DNA from: Leptidea sinapis
Lineage: Eukaryota; Arthropoda; Insecta; Lepidoptera; Pieridae
Direction: 5' to 3'
Assembly: GCF_905404315.1 (NCBI RefSeq)
Contig: NC_066267.1
Location: forward strand, 4,664,501 to 4,728,500
Length of the DNA: 64,000 nucleotides
How positions within the stretch are numbered: the first letter of the stretch is position 1; each line of letters begins with the position of its first letter. The translations under genes and the position numbers were made by a program. Shown piece by piece: positions 29,331-39,188 of the stretch. The notes beneath the pieces were generated by a model. It ran no database searches. It was not told where the DNA came from and worked only from the letters and a program-made list of their open reading frames with translations.

Positions 29331-30345
29331 TTATAGCTTTTCAAAATAGTCACCATGATTTTTACGTGCTGATTGAACACTATCGCTGCCTCTTCGGAAT
29401 TGGTAAAAGTGAAACCTCTCATCAAATCTTTGATTTTGGGGTAAATACAGAAATCACAGGGTGCTAGGTCGGGCTTATGTGCAGGATGGGTAACGAGTTG
29501 TACTTTTTTGGAAGCTAGAAATGACTTAGTTTTGGGGGCCGTGTGTGAAGCGTTGTCATGATGTTAGGATAACGTGGCTTATTGGTCGTCTTTCGCAAAC
29601 TGTTTTTAAGAACCTAGGTAAACAAATAGAAGAATACCACAAGGCATTTACACTCTTTTGATCTTCAGGTGGAATTATGCAGATAGGATCCGTAGCTGAG
29701 AAAAAAAATGCGATAATTTTTTTTGCTAAAGTTTCTCGCCTCCTCACTTTTGTTGGCCTGTTTTCATTTTCAAGCACCCATTCGCAAGATTTCTGTTTTT
29801 CTCGGGTTCAAAAAATAAATCCACGTTTCGACTCCTATGGCAATGTCATAAACAGCATTAGAATGTCCGTGGTCATACTTCATTTGCATCTGTGAGCACC
29901 TTTCCACGCGAGCCCGCTTCTGCTCCGCTGTCAGTTCATGAGGGATCCAACGACAACAAAGTTTCCAAACTTTTTAATTCTTCGTGTAAAATTTTCTGAA
30001 TTTGACTCATACCAATCCCCGATAGTCCTCGAATTGTCTCATAGGTAATGCGCGGGTTTTCTTCAATTAGCCGCTTAACAGTAGCCACATTATTTTCGTC
30101 GAAACCCGACCTCTCTCAAATTCATCAAACCATTGCCTCACGGTGCTCAAACAAGGTACTTCTCTCCCAAAAGCATTTTTCAGACTAGTGGCACAGTCTT
30201 GCGGAGAGAGAGAACTTTTAAAATCATAAAAGGCATAAAAGGCATTTATGTTCTCAAAGTTTATTCCATTAGAATTCTTTTTGATGTCATTTCTAATAAC
30301 TACTAGATACATAATAAATCATCGCTCTCAAATCTTATCGACTTC
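29331..30345 (-). pseudogene. mariner transposase, inactivated
   Basis: The N-terminal HTH survives: YDFKSSLSPQDCATSLKNAF, REVPCLSTVRQWFDEFERGR, then VKRLIEENPRITYETIRGLS and GMSQIQKILHEEL. The first catalytic region reads GVETWIYFLNP, where families have GDE, so the first Asp is V. The second (HHDNASHTA) and third (KPDLAPCDFCIYP) are kept. The C-terminus jumps from about EEAAIVFNQ to ARKNHGDYFEKL, stop, about 40-50 residues short. The usual length is about 345 aa. The N-terminus is also split by the insertion at 30225-30310. Confidence 0.8.
30225..30310 (-). mobile_element. ET 3' tail nested in the mariner N-terminus
   Basis: On the minus strand, ATGATTTATTATG is followed by about 80 bp of ET tail (AATGACATCAAAAAGAATTC, TAAATGCCTTTTATGCC) and then ATTTTAAAAGTTC. 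Leaving it out would give the normal mariner start region MIYYDFK, so it is a secondary insertion and postdates the mariner. Confidence 0.65.
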
Positions 30346-30574
30346 ATTCCATTTTCGTTGCGTACGTAGTACTTTTATGTGTAATAAAATTCAATTGACA
30401 GATGATTTTCCGCTAATTGTTCTTTTTTATTACTAAGAAGGTTGCAACATTTCAAAAAATATAACATTCGAAATTCAAAAAGTTCCGATTAGCTATGAGT
30501 GCAAAACTTTTAGTGTGCCCCATGCATAACCAAGAGACGAACATAACACAAGCTTGAATCTTTTATTTGAGGTC

Positions 30575-30685
30575 TCTTTCAGAACGCCATTTGTTTCCGA
30601 AGCGGCGGTAGTATTACCAGTGACAACAAAAAGGAAAATTCTAAAGGAATCAATTTTGCGAAATGCCTTTTATGCCCAGTTAGGA
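30575..30685 (+). mobile_element. ET 3' tail copy
   Basis: CAGAACGCCATTTGTTTCCG, GCGGTAGTATTACC, TTCTAAAGGAATCAATTTTG and AATGCCTTTTATGCCC. It lies just right of the mariner end, in opposite orientation to the copy nested inside it. Confidence 0.6.
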
Positions 30686-31429
30686 CGGAACCATAATAGT
30701 GATATGACATTTATTATGACCTAGAAATTTTAGGTTCAGCACACATTTGTAATTATTATCACAGCATATGGTTGATAATTTGTCTTGATAATTATATGAA
30801 CATATTTAGAAGGACGTAAATAATTGGGATTATAACAGGAAAATTGAGAGACTCACGTCACGTTTCTTCTTGAGGTATTTGACGTACACGATGAAGACCA
30901 ATTGTCCATAGTAAACCACGCCAAACGCACTGATAATGTCTTTAGTTAGAATTACACTATATTTTAACCTTTACACGGTCATTAAGGTTTTTACAGACAC
31001 CACAGAAATACAGGTGTTTCTTAATTAGCGGTGATTGGCGTACTGGTTGTCGCGGATTTTGAATGAAACTCAACAGCATAGATGCTACAGGTATTATAAA
31101 CACAATTTTATATCTTAAAAATCTAAATACTAATTTATTTCGTCATAAGACGTCATTAGAGAGTTATATTTTAAACTACTTAAGAAAACTTCTTCAATTC
31201 CCACAAATTGAAATATCAATATTCGTGAAAAGCCAATCTCAATCTCAAATATTTGAACTTGTTTCGAGGTGGTGAATTAATATTGACATTTGATAGGTCA
31301 CGAATTAGAAACTTTGGAGTGTTCGGTAGAGTTGCGTCTTCAATACTAATAATCGAAGTAAAGGAAGAATTATTTTATTCGCTGTATAAAAAAAATCTTT
31401 CACTACTTCGAACTCGAATTTATTTTTTC
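30686..31429. other. Unassigned DNA
   Basis: Nothing recognised. Plus frames of 70 and 81 aa (31063-31498) lack domains. Confidence 0.35.
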
Positions 31430-32335
31430 AATGGAATAGGAAACACAAACTCTTGCAACACCAGAGGACTCACAGGAGCGTTGCCGGCCTTTAAGTAAGG
31501 TGTACGCGCTTTTTTGAAGGTATCATGTCGTATCGTCCCGGAAACACCGCACAAGGAAGCTCATTCCACAGCTTTGTAGTACGTGGAAGAAAGCTCCTTG
31601 AAAATCGCACTGTGGAGGACCGTCACACATCCAGATGGTGGGGATGATATCCTAACTTGTAACTTGTCGTGCGAAGGTGGAATTCGGCGGCAGGAATCAG
31701 GTTCAACAGCTCTTCGGAACACTCCCCGTGATAAATGCGGTAGAAGACACATAATGAAGCGACATCTCTACGCAACGCTAAGTGATCCAGCCGTTCACAG
31801 AGCACTGGGTCCCCGACAATTCGAGCTGCTCTACGTTACACGTGGTCAAATGGATCGAGCTGATACTGGGGTGCGCCAGACCAGAGGTGACAGCAATACT
31901 CCATGTGTGGCCGGACCTGCGCTTTGTAGAGCGCTAGAATGTGGGCCGGCTTGAAGAATTGCCGTGCTTTATAAATGACGTCCAGCTTCTTCGAAGTTAA
32001 TTTGGCTTTGCCCTCGAGATGGCCACGGAATTGGCAATCGCTCGAGAAGTGTTGTCGAAGAGCGGCGATACGACAAATGGGGTTTTTTTAGTGGTAAACG
32101 CGCAAACTTGAGTCTTCTAGGCATTAAATTGGAATTCAAAAGGTAGGAGTTTAAAGGTTCAATTTAAATTTTCTCCCGGCACTTGTCGACGATTTCCCGA
32201 GAGAGACCTACATGGCCCGTGTATACGGCATCACCAGTGCTGTTGTCTGCATAGTAATGTATGTTGGAGGTGTCCAACATATCATTGATATGTAGAAGAA
32301 ACAGTGTGGGAGATAGCACACGAACGTCAGAGAAC
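31430..32335 (-). mobile_element. Longest JK LINE copy: RT palm to 3' UTR
   Basis: Minus-sense coding from 32335 leftwards: VRVLSPTLFLLHINDMLDTS, IHYYADNSTGDAVYTGHVGL, SREIVDKCREKI, then after frame changes AGPHMEYCCHLWSG-type sequence, VLCERLDHLALRRDVASLCV, FYRIYHGECSEELLNLIPAA, KLGYHPHHLDV, and [11 protein letters not shown] equivalents. The active site is YADN, not YADD, so the last Asp is lost. The 3' UTR (31430-31500) lacks the GGGTCACCTGG segment by deletion. At the right end it meets an RTE fragment in the opposite orientation. Confidence 0.8.
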
Positions 32336-32470
32336 GTCGGAGAACCAAAGTCACTGACATAGCCAAAAGTATTGCGAAACTGAAGTGGTAGTGGGCAGGG
32401 TACATATTTCAACGGAGAGATGGTTGGTGAGGCAGTGAAATTTCGCGCGTAAGCCACTACGGATTCAATC
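32330..32470 (+). mobile_element. RTE-type LINE scrap
   Basis: Plus-strand reading RRTKVTDIAKSIAKLKW, stop, WAGYIFQRRDGW. The first part matches RRRTKVTDIAQKIAKI at 62410-62500 (minus). It sits exactly where the JK copy ends, so a chimeric insertion or a later deletion joined the two. Confidence 0.6.
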
Positions 32471-32944
32471 TGTGTAGAAAAAGTGCGAAAATTAAGTTTT
32501 AATTGAGTTAGAAATTGTGTTTCATGAGAGAGAAGCGGTGCTGAATTGTAATGACCAATTACGATGACATTTGCAACAATATTTGCAATAAGAAACAATA
32601 AACAAAACACCCCTTCTCTCAATCGAAGAAAAAAAACACTACATGCATATAAAAGGTATAAATCCGCGAATTTAGGAATATCTATCCACTTTTAACTCTC
32701 GAAAGCTAAACTTAATATCCAACTCAATTAAGGAACTTATTTTGTTCCTCGACAAAGCTTAATTGCAATTAAGGTTTGATTATTTCCAGTGTAGCAGTAG
32801 TAGACTATTACATTTCGTGTTGAAAATTTAAGGGTTTGGTTTATTATATTTTCTATATAAATCACTTTGAGCACGCGTGAAACTATGTTAACTTATTTTA
32901 TGGTAATTCTTGACCATGAAGTCGGTTGAAAACCCACATAATAT
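32471..32944. other. Unassigned DNA
   Basis: Nothing recognised. Confidence 0.3.
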
Positions 32945-33780
32945 TTTTTTTTTTGCGCCCAGACAAAAGGAATGGGCTACCCTCCGGGATAGTGACTGTG
33001 GTGAATGCTCATGCATCCCAACGCATATCTGCGTGGGTCATGTGGGACTCACATAAGACCTAGGTATGACGTAGACCCACTAAATACCACCTGAGGTGGG
33101 CTTTGGGCAAGTGCCCTCTAAGCCTTCATCGAAGGCGACCTTCTCTTGGGAACAGAGAGTTGCAAGCGGCACTCTCTATGGTATCTAGTATCCGTTTGGT
33201 TGACGTGTTAAAGTGACAATGCGACTTATGACTTTCAAGTAAAACACATCATAAATTGTCCAGTTCTTATAAAGAACAACAATGACGGTTAGACGTGGTC
33301 GTGGAAGAAGTGGAAGTTTTTATGCAATATCTGGGTTACCCTTGGAACTACTATTATACAAATATGGTATGGTATGGTATAGGGGCTCCTGTTTCCGCAA
33401 TTAAACCACTAGTATGGGTCCATTTTGCGTGCAGTATTGGCCAGTTACTCCAACCAGCCCAGTTCCTTCCAGAAGCTCAGAACATTCCTGGGGTGTTCGC
33501 AGACTTCCTGGAGTGACCTCGTATTGGTTGAGATTTTTGCCCGTTGGTTGGCCACCCCTGCAAATTACAGGATTACGTGATTACGTTTCGTCCTCGGCTA
33601 GACAGCCTGTGCACATAGGACTGTCCGTTACGCCGATAGTGAAAAGGTGTTTGTTTAGTGATGTGTGACCTGTTAGGGTGCCCAACATTATACGGATGTC
33701 ATGTCTTTTGAGGCTGTATAAATATTTTTTCCAAGAAAATACACGTTGCCATACTGGAAATAATATTGGAAGCATAGGCT
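32945..33780 (-). mobile_element. LINE with C-terminal RNase H domain, 3' part
   Basis: 33581-33775 reads KRHDIRIMLGTLTGHTSLNK, HLFTIGVTDSPMCTGCLAED, ET: the RNase H/zinc-knuckle end found in R1- and I-type LINEs (LTGHxxLNxHL, CxxC). It continues in another frame with GVANQRAK and NVLSFWKELGWLE, stop. The 3' UTR (32960-33290) contains AATGGGCTACCCTCCGGGAT and ends in a long A run (T run at 32946-32955). GC-rich against its surroundings. 5'-truncated at about 33780. Confidence 0.75.
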
Positions 33781-33904
33781 TCGTATTTTTCGCTTATTAC
33801 ACTGTTGTCATTTTAAACTTTAGTGAGTATGAAGATATGGGTAGTGTGGGAGAAACATGGGTTGAATCCAATATGGACAAATCACTTGATACAAAAGATT
33901 TAAG

Positions 33905-34110
33905 TTTTCTTTAGTGTTAATTCCGCCCATATTTGTTTTTAAAACAATTCGACACGTGTTTCGCCTCTACACGAGGCATCCTCAGCACGTGTTGTCTCGC
34001 CAAAATTTGAGTCTCGTGCCAGATCATTTGTATAATTATGGATTTCCGCAAAGTAACGTCTAATTCAATAAATTTTCTTAAATCACTGGATCTCTGCAAT
34101 TAATTGTGAT
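33905..34110 (-). repeat. Penelope-type repeat fragment with a hammerhead-like motif
   Basis: Minus reading: CGTTACTTTGCGGAAATCCA, ATGATCTGGCACGAGACTCA, GGCGAGACAACACGTG, then the motif at 33951-33985, then AATTGTTTTAAAAACAAATA and GGGCGGAATTAACACTAAAG. A 60 aa minus frame crosses it, but the RNA-like structure is the more striking feature. Assignment to Penelope-like elements is by motif only. Confidence 0.4.
33951..33985 (-). ncRNA. Candidate hammerhead ribozyme core
   Basis: Minus strand: CTGAGGA, stem GCCTC/GAGGC with loop GTGTA, then GAAA, CACGTG and TC. This follows the hammerhead order CUGANGA, stem II, GAAA, very short stem III, GUC. The flanking strands that should form stem I (…ACACGTG before, GAATTG after) do not pair well next to the core, so cleavage activity is doubtful in this copy. 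Confidence 0.35.
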
Positions 34111-34612
34111 TGAGTATTAATTGAGTTTCATTTGGTGAGGTTAGGTTAGCGGCTACTGGTTTCATTCCTTAACTATCAAAGCATTATAAAGATGAAGAAA
34201 ATAATAATATACACATGTCATAATTACAGTATGTTATGTGATATAGATATTTTGAACTTCACTTGTGAATTTTTTCCGTACCCATAACAAGTTACAACTC
34301 GAAACAAGAACAAGTTTGTCGGTAAATATATTATATTACTTAATATATACAAAAGATGGGAGGACGATATTAAAAAAATTGCAGTCAACATATGATCGAG
34401 TGTAGCTAAGGAAATAGAACACTTGAATAGGTTGGAAGAGGCCTTTCAGGACAAACGGGGATTAAGTTTTTCAATTATTAGTACAGTGTTATTTAAATTA
34501 GACTTAGAAAAATCAGTAAATATCCTATAATAAAAAAATATTGAATTATGTTCCCAGACTAATACCTAGGTAACATTGAATATGTTTAGAATATGAAAAA
34601 CGGGTTAATGTA
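34111..34612. other. Unassigned DNA
   Basis: Nothing recognised. Confidence 0.3.
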
Positions 34613-35725
34613 GAAAGTTGGCAATACTTTTATTGTTTTTCGAAGTAATCTCCGTTACTCTCTACACACCGTCGCATTCGATGGAACCACTGAGAAAAGC
34701 AGTGGGCGCAATCTTCCTTAGGGGTCTCTTCTATGGCATTTTCGTACGATTTCACCGCATCTTCAGGGCTCGTAAAGCGAATACCTCGAATTTTGTCTTT
34801 ACTTCTTGGGAATAAATAAAAGACGCAGGGCGCCAGGTCAGGACTCTATGGTGGATATCATTATCTCGACACCTGCCATAGTTAAAAATTCACCAGTCCG
34901 TTTTGCAGAGTGCGCTGAAGCATTGTCGTGGTGACGCAGGATCCTGCTTCGACAGCGCTGCTGTCGAATTTTTTCCAAGACAACAGGCAAACAGCGTTGC
35001 CTACCAATCTGCAGTAACTTTCTTTCCATGTAATAGCACAATTGTTGCGAAATGACCCTTTCGACCAAAGAATGAGGCAATCATCTTTTTTCCTTGACTT
35101 CTTCCTTTCTTTACCTTAATTGGCCGATCCTCGAAAGGAAACTAACCCACTAACCTGATAGTCTTTTGGTTTCGGGCTCGTACTAATATATCCAACTTTC
35201 GTCACCTGTGACGATGTCAACTACAGCATTTGAGTTGAACTTATCTAACATTTGGCGACAACAGTCCATGCAAAGATGTTTCTTTTCGTCGGTTAAAGTA
35301 TGGGGAATCCATCAATAGTACAAAGCTAATATTTTTTGAACTTGACTCATACCAATGCTTAAACTTGCTCATATCTGCTGATAGGTCACTCTCTTATCTT
35401 CCTCTATCATGCGTCGCTCAGTACTAATGTTATCTTCAGTAGTCGCTGTAAAGGGACGTCCCTCATGCGGATCATCATTGAGATTGCTACGTCCACGCTT
35501 AAGCTCGTTAAACAAATTGTAAATAGTGGCACGAGATGGGGCTTCATTAAGAAATGCTAATCGCAACCTATCATAGCTTTGTAGTTAAGTAAGGCCGCAA
35601 TGAAAGTCATAATAAATCATTGACTGAAAATTTTCTCGCGTTAGGTTCATTTTCACGTGTAGCAAGAGTTTTAGATTTGCCGCCAATTCAACAAATGATT
35701 GCAACATATTACATTAGGTTACCAA
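34613..35725 (-). mobile_element. mariner element 2, decayed
   Basis: The transposase reading spans almost the whole stretch. Ends are uncertain: TTGGCAATACTTTTATTG (left) and minus-read TTGGTAACCTAATG (right) are only weakly alike, so boundaries are approximate. The gene order and size fit a 1.1-1.3 kb mariner. Confidence 0.7.
34634..35652 (-). pseudogene. mariner 2 transposase, third catalytic Asp lost
   Basis: Start MNLTRENFQSMIYYDFHCGL, then a stop, LQSYDRLRLAFLNEAPSRAT, IYNLFNELKRGRSNLNDDPH, EGRP and MIEEDKRVTYQQI. TGDESWIY retains the first Asp but is followed by a stop; LRHHDNASAHSAKRT retains the second; SPDLAPCVF has V where the third Asp belongs. It ends GDYFEKQ, stop (34634-34636). 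Multiple stops and frameshifts; dead. Confidence 0.8.
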
Positions 35726-36287
35726 AGAGTTCTAAAATAGAAATTCAAAAAAAGTTTTCATTTGCAAGTAGTAATTAGTAATTAGTTTCTTACTGGCCAG
35801 TTCTAAACGTTTTTAGTGTTACCCACGTATAATATTGAAGGAAAGATAACAGGTAATGTTAGGAAGAAAAGAAAACGGCTTTTACAAATCATGAAGTCAT
35901 TAAAAGATTATGTTATGTAAACATTTTGCAGCCCCACAGAAATTACAAACACTTAAGTATTCAGGTCACGTTTAAAACGATTTCAAACTTTATCCAATTT
36001 ATGCGTTAACTTGTACACGTACTGGCAGCTTAACCATTTGTTGTAGACTATTGCGTAACGTTCTTTACGATTTCGCTTTTAAACAACGTCATATTTGAAA
36101 TTATTATTTTTTTGTTTTCTTGTAAAAGTTGTACCCATCAGAACAAAAATTGAGAAAGTGTTAAGAGTATTAGTTTACATTTACAAGGCCTGGAACCAAT
36201 ACCCAATTATATTGGTTAGTAATAATTAAAACCGGTTTGTATCTTATATTTAATTTGGAGTATGCACAATGACTTTCGTTTTTATTA
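35726..36287. other. Unassigned DNA
   Basis: Nothing recognised. Confidence 0.3.
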
Positions 36288-36345
36288 TTCATCCAACGTA
36301 TTCCCGCGATCTTGCCCAAATCATCGGCCCATCTTGTGGGGGGCT
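36288..36345 (-). mobile_element. RTE-type LINE scrap
   Basis: CCCGCGATCTTGCCCAAATC and GCCCATCTTGTGGGG match the RTE segment at 16487-16540 (TTATCTTGACCAAATCGTC, CCATCTTGTGGGG), which encodes the RWNDDLVKI region on the minus strand. Confidence 0.5.
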
Positions 36346-36475
36346 GCGTGTCGTATTATCCTGAAAACTCCGCACAAGGACGGTCATTGAATAGTTTGGT
36401 TGTACTTGGAAGAAAGTACCTAGAAAGCCGCACCGTAGAGTCACATGCAGATATTGTAAAAACTAAGTTGACATT
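36346..36475 (-). mobile_element. JK LINE ORF2 scrap
   Basis: TGTCGTATTATCCTGAAAAC, TCCGCACAAGGACGGTCATT, TGTACTTGGAAGAAAGTACC and AAAGCCGCACCGTAGAG align with the segment encoding [17 protein letters not shown] in other copies. Both ends lost. Confidence 0.55.
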
Positions 36476-36529
36476 ACATTTTGATCAGGTCATATAAAAT
36501 TATTAGATGCAAAGAATTTTCTGTTTGAA

Positions 36530-36765
36530 TATGTTATTAATTTCATAAAGCTCAAATCTTAAAGAAGATTACGGAAAATACAAATTTATTAAATTCCAGT
36601 AGCAGCCTATATAATGTCTGTCTTTGAAGATATCTTAAAGGTGAATTCACCTACGAAATAAACGAAAATTAAAGGTCTCGAAAATAAGAAATATTTCTCT
36701 AGATAATGTTCATTTTTTTGATATCTTGATTTTATCGCCCGTTTCATTTAATATAACTTCAACTC
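36530..36765 (+). repeat. Repeat J copy 1
   Basis: A 230-240 bp stretch repeated in the same orientation at 38160-38390: AATTCCAGTAGCAGCCTATA, TAATGTCTGTCTTTGAAGAT, ACGAAAATTAAAGGTCTCGA and TTGATTTTATCGCCCGTTTC. Moderately diverged. Nature unknown. Confidence 0.6.
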
Positions 36766-36770
36766 AAGGA

Positions 36771-37605
36771 AATATCACTTTGGAATGTTTTGGAGGAAAT
36801 AAGGTTTAGTCGAGTTAAAGACTAGGTGAGAAGGTTCGTCGACTTGACATTGTGTTATAATAACCTTTCTTCTAATAAATTATTTCCTTCCCTTTAAATT
36901 TAAATTTGCATAAGATATTTTGTTTTTTGGCTGGTATCCCTTTTTGTTACCAGATGATAATAATAAGATTTATGTCATGAATATGAAAGCCTCAATATAT
37001 ATATTTTAATAAGACAAGCCGTATCTCAAGTCAAGCATGATTGTATGCGCCTTGACAATCGACTTTTAACTTGGAAATAAATTAAAAAGAAATACCATAA
37101 GTTGCCTAAAAATTATGATGAATATTTCATTAATTATATGAGTTAACTCTAATCAAAACTGACTGAATAATTTGAAAAAGTTTGGTCTTCTTCTATCACC
37201 TAAAATATGCTGTTGGTTTGGGCAACAAAAGCATTTGTGACTTCAATTTCAATTCAATTACGAACGCGCATAGGGTGCTATATTTTTGTCAGATTTTTTT
37301 TGTTGGTATTCAAGCATGGTCTAATGACCATGTAAAATGTAATAAGAGTTTATCATCCCAAATGAACTCAGTCAAATCAGGATATCTTTATAAAGTTAAT
37401 AATCCGTGAATGTCTTTAAGGCTTGGTGTGAGTTGGCAGGTATTGCTCAGTGACTCCACCTTTCATCTGACGTTAGTAATTATTGCGTGACAAAAGGTTG
37501 AAGGAGAAGATGACAGAGTTTTGTGTGCGGGTGATGGTTCAGTTACTATCTCTATCTATTTCATTTTGAATACGAAATCCGTGTTAGTAGAAACTTTTTC
37601 TACTT
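36771..37605. other. Unassigned DNA
   Basis: Nothing recognised in about 830 bp. A 75 aa plus frame (37182-37409) lacks domains. Confidence 0.35.
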
Positions 37606-37920
37606 CTTTCTTTATGAAAATAATTGACGAGACGGACTGGGCGGTTAGCTGGTAGTAATTAATTCGCCCTGCACAATGCAATGCAGTGCCACTCAGAGTT
37701 CTAGAAACACCCAACATTTCTTAGCGGCACTACTACTCCGCTCGTCACCTGTCAAATGAGACATTTGATGTTAAGTCTCATTTGTCCAGTAATTTCACTA
37801 GTTACGGACCGAAACACAGTAAAGCTAAGACATTATTGCTTCACGGCAGAAATAGGCGCCGTTGTGGTACCTATGATCTAGCCGGCATTATGTGCAAAGG
37901 AGCCCTCCACTGGTAAATTC
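37606..37920 (+). repeat. Repeat B copy 4
   Basis: ATTCGCCCTGCACAATGCAA, AGTGCCACTCAGAGTTCTAG (left hairpin arm, one mismatch), TTCTTAGCGGCAC (right arm, diverged), then a short internal duplication (AAATGAGACATTTGATG), and GCGCCGTTGTGGTACCTATG, ATCTAGCCGGCATTATGTGC and CCCTCCACTGG. Full length. Confidence 0.7.
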
Positions 37921-38159
37921 TTCTATATTTCTATATTTTATATTTAGTATGATATAGATATTTTAAGTTCGTAATGACTGACGCATCGTTTATTCCAATA
38001 CGATTGTTGAAAGTTACGTAAGATTATGTAAGAGAGTGGAGGGAGATTCGAAAAAAAATCTTTCCACTTAAATAACTTACACCTTCCATAAAAAGTTGAT
38101 ACGATTTGCTGCATCTATCGAGAATTTCATATATTGTGAGTCTCTAGTTAAAATTATTT

Positions 38160-38390
38160 TTAATTTCATGAAGCTCGAATCATAGCACTAATGTATTCGA
38201 AAACACAAATTAATTAAATTCCAGTAGCAGCCTGTATAATGTCTATCTCTCGAGGTATCTTTATTGTTAAATCACCTACAAAATGAACGAAAATTGAAGG
38301 TCTCGAAAATACGAAATAATAATTGTGTAAATAAGGTTTATATTTGCTTGATTTTATCAACCGTTTTTCATTTACTATATCATTGCTGTT
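38160..38390 (+). repeat. Repeat J copy 2
   Basis: Partner of 36530-36765: AATTCCAGTAGCAGCCTGTA, TAATGTCTATCTCTCGAGGT, ACGAAAATTGAAGGTCTCGA and TTGATTTTATCAACCGTTTT. The two copies flank an unassigned stretch plus repeat B copy 4. Confidence 0.6.
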
Positions 38391-38434
38391 TATTCTTACA
38401 GCTTATAGATTTTACTTTGAATTAAATATCCCCG

Positions 38435-38640
38435 GAAACCTGGGAGAGTTTCTTTGAGCGCCGCTTTTTCTCTCTCAGAGCGCCATTTGTTTCCGAAGCG
38501 ATAGTAGTATCAAAAAAGAATTGTAAAGGAATCAATTTTGAGAAAATAAATGCCATATAAGGCATAAAAGACATTTATTGTCTCAAAATTGATTCCCTTA
38601 GAATTATTTATAATGTAACTTCTAATACCACCTATATTGG
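38435..38640 (+). mobile_element. Two ET tails in inverted (head-to-head) arrangement
   Basis: Plus copy: TGGGAGAGTTTCTTTGAGCG, CAGAGCGCCATTTGTTTCCG, AAAGGAATCAATTTTGAGAA and ATAAATGCC. It is followed at 38567-38640 by the inverted version, GGCATAAAAGACATTTATTG, TCTCAAAATTGATTCCCTTA and GAATTATTTATAATG. The whole forms a palindrome centred near 38563. Confidence 0.6.
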
Positions 38641-39186
38641 AACCGTTAACAATAATTCGTTAGACATCTGACAGTAATAGAACATTAATTATTAATATAA
38701 CAACTTAACTAGTTAGAGAAAAATGGTAGGTAGTCTTCAGTGTTTATCGTATGATTAATTTAATTTAAGAATATAATATTTTTTGTTACCACATGAGTTT
38801 TTGTATGAACTGCATAAATATAGCGTTCGTTCGTAAAGGAGATTGAAACGCTTCCATACATTCCTGGGCCCAGGTGATAACAAGACGAAAGTAGCACCAT
38901 TTAAAAGATAACATTTAAATAATGCATCATTGAAAATTTAGCAAGATTTGTCAATCTAGGAGCTGAGTAATCGAAGATATTGTCTTAAACTACCTATATG
39001 TTGACGGCTCATCTATAATAGGTTTATTAAATGCCTAGCTGCTAAGGTAAGGTGCTCACATACTTATATTATATGGGTACCAACCTTGTTTTTTTTTGTG
39101 ATAAAAATACCTACCTATATACGTATACCTTTCAACTACTGTAACGACATTTTTTGCATTATAATATAAGAGAATTGGTAATTAGA
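38641..39186. other. Unassigned DNA
   Basis: Nothing recognised. Confidence 0.3.
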
Positions 39187-39188
39187 TA

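Larger units (their letters stand above)
29270..30519 (-). mobile_element. mariner element, full length but broken
   Basis: The ends are imperfect inverted repeats: left GGTCACACTAAAAGTTTTGC and right (minus reading) GGGCACACTAAAAGTTTTGC. TA precedes the left end (29268-29269); the right side has CA in place of TA. About 1.25 kb, the normal mariner size. The single minus-strand transposase gene is disrupted by substitutions, frameshifts, a C-terminal deletion and a nested retroposon tail. Confidence 0.85.

Noticed and set aside
31583..31954. 123 aa plus-strand frame
   Set aside because: Antisense shadow of the JK ORF2 C-terminus, which is on the minus strand.
36530..38390. LTR retrotransposon
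   Set aside because: No gag, protease, RT or integrase coding between the J repeats and no TG...CA ends or primer binding site seen.
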